The notes: a model not told the origin generated them from the sequence alone. DNA of 64,000 nt from Streptomyces sp. NA04227 (GCF_013364195.1 NZ_CP054918.1:4267001-4331000); one strand, 5' to 3'. Positions 17,607-25,778 are shown, counted from the first letter of the stretch. A program made the numbers and translations.

Positions 17607-18670
17607 AAGCGCTGGTCCTCGCCGGAGGCAGTGGGACGCGGCTGCGGCCCCTGACCCACACCTCGGCCAAGCAACTCGTACCGGTCGCCAACAAGCCGGT
17701 CCTCTACTACGGCCTGGAGTCGCTCGCGGCGGCCGGGATCACCGAGGTCGGAGTGATCGTCGGCGCGACCGGGGCGGAGATCAGGGCGGCGGTCGGCGAC
17801 GGCTCCCGCTTCGGCCTCAGCGTCACGTACATCCCGCAGGAGGCCCCGCTCGGCCTCGCGCACGCGGTCCTGATCGCACGGGACTTCCTGGGCGAGGACG
17901 ACTTCGTGATGTTCCTCGGCGACAACTTCATCGTCGGCGGCATCACCGAGGTGACCGAGGCCTTCCGCACCGGCCGCCCGGACTCCCAGATCCTGGTCAC
18001 CAAGGTCCCCGACCCGTCCGCCTTCGGTGTGGTGGAGCTGGACGAGGACGGCAGGGTGCGCGCCCTGGAGGAGAAGCCCCGCTTCCCCAAGAGCGACCTG
18101 GCCCTGGTCGGCGTCTTCTTCTTCACCCCCGTCGTGCACCGCGCGGTACGCGCGATCGAGCCCTCCCCGCGCGGCGAACTGGAGATCACCGACGCGCTCC
18201 AGTGGCTGGTGGACGAGGGCCACGAGGTACGCTCCCAGCCCGTCACGGGCTACTGGAAGGACACGGGCAACGCCAACGACATGCTCGACGTCAACCGCAC
18301 CGTCCTGGACACCCTCGCCCCGCGCGTCGAGGGTCTGGTCGACACGGAGTCGGAGCTGACCGGCAACGTGGTGGTCGAACCCGGCGCCCGGATCGTGGGC
18401 TCCCGCATCGTCGGCCCCGCCATCATCGGCGCGGGCGCCACCGTCGTCGGCTCCCGGATCGGCCCGTACACCTCCATCGCCGCCGACTGCCGCATCGAGG
18501 ACAGCGACGTCGAGTACTCGATCGTGCTCCAGGGCGCCCGCGTCTGCGGCGTCCGCCCGGTGCACTCCTCCCTCATCGGCCGCGAGGCCACCGTCGGCCC
18601 GGCGGCCACCGCCCCCGGCGCCCACCGCCTGATCGTCGGCGACCACAGCAGGGTGCAGATATGCGCCTGA
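17603..18670 (+). CDS. rmlA: Glucose-1-phosphate thymidylyltransferase (long RmlA/StrD type)
   Basis: The 355-residue enzyme makes dTDP-glucose from dTTP and glucose-1-phosphate. The N-terminus carries the nucleotidyltransferase signature LVLAGGSGTRLRPLT, followed by KQLVPVANKPVLYY and the metal Asp in FLGDNFI. Unlike the short housekeeping form it has a C-terminal left-handed beta-helix (hexapeptide-like VVEPGARIVGSRIVG), typical of antibiotic-cluster StrD proteins. That form supports a secondary-metabolite sugar rather than cell wall rhamnose. The GTG start follows CAGGAGTCCTC. Confidence 0.92.
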   Translation: MKALVLAGGSGTRLRPLTHTSAKQLVPVANKPVLYYGLESLAAAGITEVGVIVGATGAEIRAAVGDGSRFGLSVTYIPQEAPLGLAHAVLIARDFLGEDDFVMFLGDNFIVGGITEVTEAFRTGRPDSQILVTKVPDPSAFGVVELDEDGRVRALEEKPRFPKSDLALVGVFFFTPVVHRAVRAIEPSPRGELEITDALQWLVDEGHEVRSQPVTGYWKDTGNANDMLDVNRTVLDTLAPRVEGLVDTESELTGNVVVEPGARIVGSRIVGPAIIGAGATVVGSRIGPYTSIAADCRIEDSDVEYSIVLQGARVCGVRPVHSSLIGREATVGPAATAPGAHRLIVGDHSRVQICA

Positions 18671-19911
18671 GTTCCGGCCCCGGCCCCGGTCCCGGTCCCG
18701 GTCCCGGTCCCGGCGCCGATCCGAGCCCGAGCGGCGGCCATCCGAACCCGGGCGGCGGTCCTACGCGCATCCTGGTCACCGGCGGCGCGGGGTTCATCGG
18801 ATCGGCGTACGTACGGGGCCTGCTGAACGGCACGCTCGGCGGCCCCGTCCCTTCCGTCTCTCCGGTCCCTCGCGAGCAGGAACCCCAGAGGGCCCGGGCG
18901 TCGGCCACCCCCCGGCAGCGCCAGCGCCAGCGCCAGCGCCAGGAGGAAATCCGGGTAACCGTCCTGGACAAACTCACCTACGCGGGCAGCCTCGCCAACC
19001 TGGCCCCGGTGCGGCAGGACCCGCGCCTGTCCTTCGTACGCGGCGACATCTGTGACGCGGACCTGGTCGGACGGCTGCTCGCGGACCACGACGAGGTGGT
19101 GCACTTCGCCGCCGAGTCGCACGTGGACCGCTCCCTGGACGGCGGCGCCGCCTTCGTCCGTACGAACGTCATGGGCACCCAGACCCTGCTCGAAGCGGCG
19201 GTCCGCCACGGCATCCGCACCTTCGTGCACGTCTCGACCGACGAGGTCTACGGCTCCCTCGCCCCGGGCGACCCCTCCTGGACCGAGGACATCCCGCTGG
19301 CCCCCAACTCGCCCTACTCCGCCTCGAAGGCGTCCTCGGACCTGCTCGCCCGCGCCGCCCACCAAAGCCACGGCCTGGACGTCCGCATCACCCGCTGCTC
19401 GAACAACTACGGCCCGTACCAGTACCCCGAAAAGGTCATCCCCCGCTTCGTCACCAACCTCCTCGACGGCCTCACGGTCCCCCTCTACGGCGACGGCTCG
19501 CACCTGCGGGACTGGCTCCACGTGGACGACCACTGCCACGCCCTGGAACTGGTCCGTACGCGGGGCCGCGCGGGCCGTACGTACAACATCGGCGGCGGCA
19601 CCGAGCTGACCAACAAACAGCTCACCTCCCGGCTCCTGGCGGCCTGCGACGCCGACTGGGACCGCGTCCGCCACGTGACCGACCGCCAGGGCCACGACCA
19701 CCGCTACTCCGTCGACTGGACCCGCGCCCACGAGGAGCTCGGCTACCGCCCCCACCACGACTTCACCACCGCCCTCACCGAAACGGTGCAGTGGTACCGC
19801 ACCCACCGAACCTGGTGGGAACCGCTCGCCGCACGCGTACGCGGCACCACGGCGACAACCGGCGCACGTCAGCGGGTGCGTCCGGGCTATGCTGCTGGGG
19901 CGGGCCGTTAG
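18661..19911 (+). CDS. rmlB: dTDP-glucose 4,6-dehydratase with low-complexity insertions
   Basis: The 416-residue SDR enzyme forms dTDP-4-keto-6-deoxyglucose. Visible motifs are TGGAGFIGSAYV (Rossmann), the catalytic STDEVYG and the YSASKASSD Tyr/Lys pair, with HVDRSLDG and the substrate loop NNYGPYQYPEK. It overlaps the rmlA stop by ten bases. It is longer than the usual 320-330 residues because of a Gly-Pro repeat in the first 35 residues and an Arg-Gln repeat inserted between helix A and strand 2. Both lie at surface positions, so activity may be kept. A downstream start just before TRILVTGG is possible. Confidence 0.9.
   Translation: MRLSSGPGPGPGPGPGPGADPSPSGGHPNPGGGPTRILVTGGAGFIGSAYVRGLLNGTLGGPVPSVSPVPREQEPQRARASATPRQRQRQRQRQEEIRVTVLDKLTYAGSLANLAPVRQDPRLSFVRGDICDADLVGRLLADHDEVVHFAAESHVDRSLDGGAAFVRTNVMGTQTLLEAAVRHGIRTFVHVSTDEVYGSLAPGDPSWTEDIPLAPNSPYSASKASSDLLARAAHQSHGLDVRITRCSNNYGPYQYPEKVIPRFVTNLLDGLTVPLYGDGSHLRDWLHVDDHCHALELVRTRGRAGRTYNIGGGTELTNKQLTSRLLAACDADWDRVRHVTDRQGHDHRYSVDWTRAHEELGYRPHHDFTTALTETVQWYRTHRTWWEPLAARVRGTTATTGARQRVRPGYAAGAGR
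18676..18717 (+). repeat. 6-bp microsatellite in the 5' end of rmlB
   Basis: About seven CCGGCC/CCGGTC units encode a Gly-Pro run at residues 6-18 of RmlB. Copy number may slip without breaking the frame because the unit is two codons long. Confidence 0.7.
18913..18942 (+). repeat. CAGCGC microsatellite inside rmlB
   Basis: Four to five hexamer units encode an Arg-Gln run next to the second beta strand of the Rossmann fold, in a 35-residue insertion that normal RmlB proteins lack. Confidence 0.7.
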
Positions 19912-19974
19912 CTCAATTGGCAGAGCAGTGGACTTTTAATCCATTGGTTGTGGGTTCGAGTCCCACACGGCCTA
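19902..19974 (+). tRNA. tRNA-Lys (anticodon TTT)
   Basis: The 73-base sequence folds as a cloverleaf: acceptor arms GGGCCGT and ACGGCCT with a G-U first pair, D-arm TAGCTCAATTGGCAGA, anticodon loop CTTTTAA with TTT at 19935-19937, and T-arm GTGGGTTCGAGTCCCAC. No CCA is encoded. Its 3' part from the anticodon loop onward is the prophage attachment core, so integration rebuilt an intact gene at this end. Confidence 0.95.
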
Positions 19975-21679
19975 CGGAATGAGACCAGGTCAGATAGCCC
20001 CTGACCTGGTCTTTTTCCTTCTTGTGGCGCCGGTGCCCGGGGAACGCGATGATCTTCGCACCCTCGTGTGAGGCCATTGTGAGGCCATCCTGCTCGGAAG
20101 GCTCCTCGACGGCGGCAAGGTCGGCGGTCTGTGAGGCCGGGCTCGTCTCCTCCGGAGCCTGCGCGGGTGCGCGGGAGGCGCCCCGCGGGACCATGCGCGC
20201 GGTGGCCTCGGCCGCCGCGGCAGCGACCTTCGGCAGCACCGATTCGTACGTGTCCCGCGTAAACCACGTGCTGCTGTGGCCGAGCGTTTCACTCACGATC
20301 TTCTCGTCAACCCCGGCGGCGAGCATCAACGAGGCGGCGACGTGCCGCAGATCGTGCAGCCGGATCGGCGGCAGCCCGGACGCCTCGACCGCCCGCTCAA
20401 AGTGATCGGACAGCCAACCGGGGTGGATCATGGACCCGTCTTCCCGGGTGAACATGCGCCCGCTGTCGACCCACGCCTCGCCCCACTTGGCGCGCTCGGC
20501 ATCCTGCAACGCTTCCTGCGCGTCGAGGACTTCATCGGTGTACTCGTCGACCGTGACGACGCGTTCGCCGCTGTCCGTCTTCGGCGCGCTCTCGATGACC
20601 TCCCAACCGTTCTGCACAAGCTGCGTCGCAATGGTGAGCGTCTTGCGCTTGCGGTTCCGGTCCAGGCGCCGCAGCCCGCAGGATTCGCCGCGGCGCAGCC
20701 CGCGAAACGTGATGACGTGGTAGATGCCGTACAGGCGGTCGCCTCGCTCGGCCAAGAAGTCGAGGAACTGCCCGGCCTGCTCGGGAGTCCAGACCATGAC
20801 CGGTGAGGGCCGTTCGCCGGTCTTCAGCCACTCCTCGACCAAGTGCTCTTCCCACACGAGCGGCTTGGGCCGTTTGGCCTGTTCGAGCTCGACGTGCACG
20901 GCGGCGTTGAACGTGATGTGCCCTCGCGCGATGGCGATGTTCAGCGCTGCGCGCAGCGTCCTGCGGATGTGCTGCTGTGACGAGGGTCCGGTGATACGCC
21001 GGAACGGCGGCATCTCTGCGATAGCGGCTTTCAGGGCCTTTCGGCGGCCCCGGTTCTCCACCCCTTTCCAGGGAACCCTCTTGAGCTCGTCCAGCGCATC
21101 GCGGCGGAGAGTGTTGGCGTCGCGGATTTCCTCGTTCGTCTCGGCTATGTCCTCGAACATGGCGTCGAGGTGCGGCACGTTGAGGCGGTCAAGGCGTATG
21201 TGTCCGATGCGCGGTTTCAGGTGCAGCCTGACGTCGACCTCGTAGCGGTCCCGGGTGGTTTCCCGGACCGACTTCCGGCCAGCGAGCCAGAGGTCGAGCC
21301 ATTCGCCGACGGTGGTGTGCTGGGTGAGCGACTGGCCGGTGCTGAACCTGCGCTTGGTCTCGTCGTAGTTGGGGATGTCTTCCTTGCTCGCCGACACCGA
21401 TTCGAGCAGGTCTGCAAGGCGGATGCGGCCCTCGGGATCGTCCTTGCCCGCGATGTTCAGCAGGGCGCGCAGCTTGTCGAGGTCCTGCTGCGCGTCGGTC
21501 TTGGTGTCGTAGCCGCTGCGGCGGAACCGGCGGCGGGTGCCGTCGCTGCGCGGCGGAAGCTCTTGGACGAGCGACCACACGCCGTGCTGCCGCTTGGGCA
21601 ACTTCGGGCAGGCAGCGCCGAGTTGTTTGTTCGTAGTGGCGTCACGGCAACTGCAACGCTTGGTGATGATGCCTTTCAC
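19913..21679 (-). CDS. int: Tyrosine recombinase integrase
   Basis: The 588-residue site-specific recombinase has an N-terminal AP2-like arm-binding part, a SAM-like core-binding domain (about 120-260) and a catalytic domain with Arg329 (FRGLRRGE), His442 and Arg445 (LHDLRH), His468 (LGHSS) and Tyr478 (DTYESVLP). A 110-residue C-terminal extension reads through the att core into the tRNA gene on the opposite strand and stops at 19913, so excision would change the protein's last residues. The GTG at 21679 directly follows the stop of the XRE gene. Confidence 0.95.
   Translation of the reverse strand: MKGIITKRCSCRDATTNKQLGAACPKLPKRQHGVWSLVQELPPRSDGTRRRFRRSGYDTKTDAQQDLDKLRALLNIAGKDDPEGRIRLADLLESVSASKEDIPNYDETKRRFSTGQSLTQHTTVGEWLDLWLAGRKSVRETTRDRYEVDVRLHLKPRIGHIRLDRLNVPHLDAMFEDIAETNEEIRDANTLRRDALDELKRVPWKGVENRGRRKALKAAIAEMPPFRRITGPSSQQHIRRTLRAALNIAIARGHITFNAAVHVELEQAKRPKPLVWEEHLVEEWLKTGERPSPVMVWTPEQAGQFLDFLAERGDRLYGIYHVITFRGLRRGESCGLRRLDRNRKRKTLTIATQLVQNGWEVIESAPKTDSGERVVTVDEYTDEVLDAQEALQDAERAKWGEAWVDSGRMFTREDGSMIHPGWLSDHFERAVEASGLPPIRLHDLRHVAASLMLAAGVDEKIVSETLGHSSTWFTRDTYESVLPKVAAAAAEATARMVPRGASRAPAQAPEETSPASQTADLAAVEEPSEQDGLTMASHEGAKIIAFPGHRRHKKEKDQVRGYLTWSHSVGRVGLEPTTNGLKVHCSAN
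19933..19977. repeat. Prophage attachment site attL core
   Basis: These 45 bases, from the anticodon loop to just past the discriminator base, recur exactly at 61716-61760. The tRNA at this junction is complete and the copy at the other end is only a 3' fragment, which identifies the target site and the element boundaries. Confidence 0.95.
19983..20016 (+). terminator. Rho-independent terminator downstream of tRNA-Lys
   Basis: An exact 11-bp stem (GACCAGGTCAG / CTGACCTGGTC) with a 7-base loop is followed by TTTTT. It is inside the phage DNA, six bases past the att core and within the integrase coding end, so the phage supplies a new terminator for the host tRNA. Confidence 0.85.
20067..20086. 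repeat. Putative left integrase arm-type site
   Basis: TGTGAGGCCATTGTGAGGCC contains two GTGAGGCC units 11 bases apart and occurs identically at 61577-61596. The copies lie about 90 and 120 bases from the two att cores, the usual position for arm sites of tyrosine integrases. Confidence 0.6.
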
Positions 21680-22396
21680 TCACTTCCCCTTGGTGCGCTT
21701 GGCCCTCGGCGGGGTGCCTCGGGTGGTCTGCTGGAAGAGGGCTACGTGCATGGTCTTGGGCGGGACGGTGGCGCCGAGTTCGTCCAGGGTTTCGAGGACA
21801 CGCTGAAGGCGCGTGCGCGCGTGCTCGGCTTGCTCGGCCTGCTTGTGTGCGGCGTGGGCGAGAGCGTCGCGTGTGGCCGTGTCGTCGACGTCGTAGGCGT
21901 CGGCGCGCATGCGGTCGGCGCGGTCGGCGTGCTTGAGACCTTCCTCGGCGGTGCGGTCCGCCTTGCGGTACCCGGACAGGGCTTCACCGCCGTGCCCTTC
22001 CGTGCGCCACGCGAGGTGCTGCAAGGCGGCTGCGCGGCCCTGTGCGGCCGTTCCCGGGGTGGCTGACTGCTCCTCGCCTGCGAACCATCGCACGGCCTCG
22101 AACGGCGGTGTTGGCGCCGCGGGCAGGGCTTCGGTCTGTTCGGTGTAGCCGACGGGGAAGGCGAGTACCGCGGGGGGTACGTCGAGGGCGGCGGCGAGCA
22201 CCAGGAGCTCGGCGACGGTGACGGAGGTTCGGCGGCCGTTTTCGAGATTCGAGATGACTGCGCGTGGGATCTCCATTCCGAGTTCGGTGCAGCGGTCGGA
22301 CAGTTGTTGTGCGCTCATGCGGAGGTTGAGGCGGTAGCGCCGTACCTCGTGCGCGATCGTGGCGGCCAGTCGTTCCGGCCATCCTTGTTGCTCCAT
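21680..22396 (-). CDS. XRE-family transcriptional regulator
   Basis: The 238-residue protein has an N-terminal helix-turn-helix (about 11-70, MSAQQLSDRCTELGMEIPRAVISNLENGRR) and a long Ala/Glu/Arg-rich C-terminal half that should form helices or coiled coil around 140-210. It is immediately upstream of the integrase with no gap and divergent from the excisionase-like gene, so it may control integration versus excision. Such XRE-integrase pairs are frequent in actinobacterial integrative elements. Confidence 0.85.
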   Translation of the reverse strand: MEQQGWPERLAATIAHEVRRYRLNLRMSAQQLSDRCTELGMEIPRAVISNLENGRRTSVTVAELLVLAAALDVPPAVLAFPVGYTEQTEALPAAPTPPFEAVRWFAGEEQSATPGTAAQGRAAALQHLAWRTEGHGGEALSGYRKADRTAEEGLKHADRADRMRADAYDVDDTATRDALAHAAHKQAEQAEHARTRLQRVLETLDELGATVPPKTMHVALFQQTTRGTPPRAKRTKGK

Positions 22397-22488
22397 GGTG
22401 AATCAATATCACATTCATTCTGGCTTGTGGCAGCGCAGGTCGGTAGCGTGTGCGGTGTTCAGACCAGATCGGATTGGGAGGTGCACGC

Positions 22489-22755
22489 ATGCCACGGGCC
22501 ATTGACGAGGTCGAGGAGCAGCGGGGGATGACACACGATGAGTTGCTGGCTCTGCCCGTGAGCTTTTCTCTCGACGTTGCGAACCGCGCCCTAGACCTGG
22601 GGCGGACTACGGGGTTCGCGCTCGCCAAACGGGAGGCGTACCCGGTGCGCGTGCTGCGGCTTGGTCGGCAGTACCGCGTGACTCGGTACGACTTGCTGCG
22701 CTACCTCGGCGTAGTAGAGAGCAAGTCCGAGGATGTTTGCCCAACAGCGGCATGA
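22489..22755 (+). CDS. Excisionase-like small DNA-binding protein
   Basis: The 88-residue protein contains a winged-helix/MerR-like pattern (VSFSLDVANRALDLGRTTGFALAK, then VRVLRLGRQYRVTRYDLLRYLGV) as in recombination directionality factors and helix-turn-helix excisionases. GGGAGGTGCACGC precedes the ATG. It lies divergently from the XRE-integrase pair, the usual place for xis in such elements. An origin-binding or regulatory role is an alternative. Confidence 0.7.
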   Translation: MPRAIDEVEEQRGMTHDELLALPVSFSLDVANRALDLGRTTGFALAKREAYPVRVLRLGRQYRVTRYDLLRYLGVVESKSEDVCPTAA

Positions 22756-22943
22756 CTCGCTCTCACGACAGGTTATTGGTTACTGCGGCGTGACCTGCGG
22801 GAACGCCCCCGAAAGGCTCCTGTTGCCGCACTTCGGAATGCGGCGGCAGGAGCCCGAACCCTCGCCGAGGTGGGCGACAGCCGTCAGATCTGTCCTGCAT
22901 CCGCGAGGGACCATAGACCTGGAGTCATGCCCCTCAGATGCCC

Positions 22944-22968
22944 CATGCCTGGCACAATGCCAGGCATG
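22944..22968. promoter_or_regulatory. Palindromic operator overlapping a start codon
   Basis: An exact 11-bp inverted repeat (CATGCCTGGCA / TGCCAGGCATG) with a CAA spacer ends on the ATG at 22966 and covers a -10-like CACAAT seven bases before it. A bound dimer would block a leaderless promoter. Confidence 0.6.
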
Positions 22969-23481
22969 GATTCGGGGGCTGTTACAGGGCTGATCGGGGC
23001 GCTAGTTGGTGCTGTGGGCGCGCTCGTCGCTGCGCGGATCACGGGAAGGCTCGGCTCTCGTGGCCAACATGCACAAGCGAGGCATCAAGCCCGTCGAGAG
23101 GCATACGTCACGTTCATGCACAGCGTCATGGAATTCGAGGACGCTTTCATCCCTGTGAGGGTGGCCGCAACGCAGGGAGATGACAGCTCAGTGGCGGTCG
23201 CCCTCACTGCGCTGACTGCTAAGTATGAGGCAGTTCGTCGTGCTCAGGCGGCTGTCGGTATCGAGGGACCCGCCGAAGTGATGGGTGCCGCCGCCGCTAC
23301 AGTCGTTGCCGTTCGTGGCGTGCTCTCCGAGCTGTCGGAGAATGCTCGTAGAGCGTCGAGTAGCGACCGCATCCGACACGTAGTAACCGAGCGCAACCGG
23401 TTTGAAAATAGGGTTGCACTCGTCTTGGACTCGCCCGAGCACATCCCAAATGATCCTTATCCGGTGCGACTGCGTCCATGA
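22966..23481 (+). CDS. Membrane-anchored helical protein (accessory type A)
   Basis: This 171-residue protein of unknown function has one Gly/Ala-rich membrane helix (VTGLIGALVGAVGALVAARI, residues 5-24), then a basic stretch and a helical cytoplasmic domain starting ARREAYVTFMHSV. The layout matches the plus-strand proteins at 42920 and 47597. The start at 22966 fits the membrane helix; earlier in-frame ATGs add a poorly hydrophobic leader. Codon use is less GC-rich than the phage core. Lysogenic membrane proteins of this kind may act in superinfection exclusion, but that is inference. Confidence 0.65.
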   Translation: MDSGAVTGLIGALVGAVGALVAARITGRLGSRGQHAQARHQARREAYVTFMHSVMEFEDAFIPVRVAATQGDDSSVAVALTALTAKYEAVRRAQAAVGIEGPAEVMGAAAATVVAVRGVLSELSENARRASSSDRIRHVVTERNRFENRVALVLDSPEHIPNDPYPVRLRP

Positions 23482-23572
23482 CAAGTCAGGGCTGACTACT
23501 CGCATCATGTGAACCCCGTGGGGTCTACGCACAAGGGGGAGCACGGACCGGGTTGGCCGCAGATTCAGCAAC

Positions 23573-23597
23573 GCCCCGACGTGATGAGCGCCGGGGC
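23573..23597. terminator. Bidirectional hairpin between convergent genes
   Basis: GCCCCGACG and CGCCGGGGC pair with one mismatch around a 7-base loop, between the convergent gene ends at 23481 and 23630. Confidence 0.5.
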
Positions 23598-23629
23598 ATT
23601 GGTGGCTATGTGGCCGTGCAGGGCAGTTG

Positions 23630-24814
23630 TCAGGGGTTTGTGATTGCCCAGCGGGCGCCGCTGGTTTCGTGCCACAGGGCGACGGCGCCGTCGGCCTCGC
23701 GGGTGTACCCGAACGTGCCGTGCGTGGGTCGGCCGTGTTCGTTCCACCATTGCCATGCGGCCTCGGCGCGTTGCCAGAGTTCCGGGTCTCCGCCGTAGGT
23801 CACGGTGCTGGTGTGGTCGCCGGTGAGAGGGATGCGAGCCCATGACCCGTCGGTGCGCTGAAGCTGTACGGACGTTGTCGTGTCCTCGACGTGGTACACG
23901 AGTTCCGTGCCGGGCAGATGGGCCGACACCAGTAGTCGTAGGGGGTAGTGCGCGCGGAAGTCGGCGGCGGTCAGGGTGGTTTGGCGTGAGCTGGCCTCGG
24001 GGGCGAGGGGGGCCCGGTTCGCGGTGGGGTAGGTCTGTGCGTCGCCTCGTGCGGCCATGAAGCGCCCGGCGGTGGCGGTGAAGCGCCCTGTTGCCCGGTG
24101 GTCGTCGTCGACCGTGAGTCGGACGATTCCGCCCTCGATGCCGAGGACGAGGTCGGCGACGATCAGCCCGCCCGTCACGGTCTGCTCGATCCAGGCCGTA
24201 GGGAGGTCGGTTGCGGGCACGGAACAGGTGGCGATGATCCGGTCGAACTTGTCCTCGGCGGGGTTCCCGAGGCGGCCGTCGCCGACGACGAGCCGGGGCA
24301 TGTAGACGAGCTGTGCGAGGCGATCCTGCGCGGCCTCGACGAGGGCGGGGTCGATGTCGACGGAGTGCACGAGGCGGTCGCCGAGGCGGGCGCACAGCAG
24401 GGCGGCGTTGTAGCCGGTGCCGGTGCCGATTTCGAGGACACGGTGACCACTTTTGACGTCGAGGTCTTCGAGCATGCCGGCCATGAGGCTTGGCAGGGTG
24501 CTGGACGAGGTGGGAATGCCGGTCCACGCGGTGTCGTCGACCTGCTCGGCCGTCTTGGGGTCCAGGGCGGTGACGAGGGTGTCGTCACGGTAGGCGGCGG
24601 CGAGGTGTTCGGGGCTCTTGGTGGCGCGTTGCTGGCGCCACACCGTGATGCCCTGCTCGTTGGTCTCTTGGGCGAACCAGGTGGGGACGAACACGTGTCG
24701 GGGGATGGTGGCGAATGCGCGGGCCCATGGCGTGGAGCGGATGGCGCCGGCGCGTTTGAGTTCGTCGGCGAGCGCTGCCATGTGGGGGCGCGCGGCAACG
24801 GCAGGATCATGCAC
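23630..24814 (-). CDS. Protein-L-isoaspartate O-methyltransferase-like RiPP enzyme
   Basis: The 394-residue protein has the PIMT fold: an N-terminal IPRHVFVPTWFAQE, TSSSTLPSLMAGMLEDL before the SAM site, and motif I VLEIGTGTGYNAALLCARLG near 135-154. About 180 C-terminal residues extend beyond housekeeping PIMT. It overlaps the ATP-grasp gene by eight bases. In graspetide clusters such methyltransferases (for example in fuscimiditide biosynthesis) methylate a core Asp, which then cyclises to aspartimide. The target here is likely the Asp-Gly of the local precursor. A general repair role is less likely given the context. Confidence 0.82.
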   Translation of the reverse strand: MHDPAVAARPHMAALADELKRAGAIRSTPWARAFATIPRHVFVPTWFAQETNEQGITVWRQQRATKSPEHLAAAYRDDTLVTALDPKTAEQVDDTAWTGIPTSSSTLPSLMAGMLEDLDVKSGHRVLEIGTGTGYNAALLCARLGDRLVHSVDIDPALVEAAQDRLAQLVYMPRLVVGDGRLGNPAEDKFDRIIATCSVPATDLPTAWIEQTVTGGLIVADLVLGIEGGIVRLTVDDDHRATGRFTATAGRFMAARGDAQTYPTANRAPLAPEASSRQTTLTAADFRAHYPLRLLVSAHLPGTELVYHVEDTTTSVQLQRTDGSWARIPLTGDHTSTVTYGGDPELWQRAEAAWQWWNEHGRPTHGTFGYTREADGAVALWHETSGARWAITNP

Positions 24815-25778
24815 GGGGGGTGACTCCTTGCAGTTCGTCGGCGATGGCTTCGGCGATGGGCAGTCCGGTGGCGCCTTGAATCCAGTCCCATTGGCCGCAT
24901 GGGTTGGCTTCGAGGAACGTCCAGGTTCCTCCCGGGGAGACGATGAAGTCGAGAGCGGCGAAGCTCAGACCGAGTTTGCGCATGAGCTGGCGGACACCGA
25001 GCCGGATGAGGTCGGGAACTTCCGTGGCCTTGTAGGTGAGTGAGCGGTAGTCGCTGCGCCAGTCCTCGTGTGCGGCGTCGCTGCCCGCGTGTACCTCGGC
25101 TGTGAACATGGCCTCGCCCACCACGGTCAGGCGGACCTCGTACGCCTTGTCGATCCAGGCTTGGAACATGTGGGCGGTGGTGTCGATGCCGCGCAGGTCG
25201 GCGAGGTCGTCGTCGGTCAGGCGGCGGGTGTAGACGGCCTTGAGTTCGTTGTCCTCGATGAGTACGGGCGAGGCAACGGGTTTGACGATGACCGGGCCCG
25301 CGATGCCGTCGACGAACTCGCGGACGGCGGCCGGGTTGTTGGTGATCAGGGTGCGGGGGATGGTGAGTCCGCACTGCCGCGCGGTGGCGAGTTGGTGGGG
25401 CTTGTACTCGGCGCGGGACATGGCGGCGGGGTGGTTGACCCATCGGCAGTCGAGGGCGGACAGGATTCCGCCGAGGCCGGAGCGTGCTTGCGCGGCGGCG
25501 AACCGGCGTTCGGCGTCCGACATGCCGGAGGGCAGGTTGAAGGGGTGGGGGGCGCGGAAGTAGCAGGCGCGGATGTCGGCGAGGTCGACGGAGCGGCGTG
25601 AGGTGGCGAGTTGGCCGTGCCACCCTCGCAGGGCGTCGATGCGCCCTGCGAGGGTGAGCTCTTGCGGGAACTCGGCGGTGTCCATGCGGAACACCTGCAC
25701 CCCACGCTCTTGCAGCACCTTGACGACGCGGTCTGTTGGCCAGTCTTCGCGTGCGGCGACTACGAGAACGTGGGTCAT
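24807..25778 (-). CDS. tgmB: ATP-grasp ribosomal peptide maturase (TgmB-like)
   Basis: The 323-residue ATP-grasp ligase has ATP-binding lysines in GPVIVKPVASP, the central domain WIDKAYEVRLTVVG and the metal-binding FLEANPCGQW near 288-297. Members of this group form omega-ester or omega-amide bonds between Thr/Ser/Lys and Asp/Glu side chains of their precursor. It lies 6 bases downstream of the precursor gene and overlaps the methyltransferase gene, the standard order of Streptomyces tgm clusters. I base the family on these motifs and the neighbours. Confidence 0.85.
   Translation of the reverse strand: MTHVLVVAAREDWPTDRVVKVLQERGVQVFRMDTAEFPQELTLAGRIDALRGWHGQLATSRRSVDLADIRACYFRAPHPFNLPSGMSDAERRFAAAQARSGLGGILSALDCRWVNHPAAMSRAEYKPHQLATARQCGLTIPRTLITNNPAAVREFVDGIAGPVIVKPVASPVLIEDNELKAVYTRRLTDDDLADLRGIDTTAHMFQAWIDKAYEVRLTVVGEAMFTAEVHAGSDAAHEDWRSDYRSLTYKATEVPDLIRLGVRQLMRKLGLSFAALDFIVSPGGTWTFLEANPCGQWDWIQGATGLPIAEAIADELQGVTPRA

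Noticed and set aside
17607..18660. Upstream part of a 788-codon frame leading into rmlB
   Set aside because: It is out of frame with rmlA and has no family features; RmlB starts at 18661 or later.
1..19901. Daptide cluster as part of the prophage
   Set aside because: It lies entirely outside the att repeats and uses chromosomal-style operon structure; only its adjacency to the tRNA target links the two.
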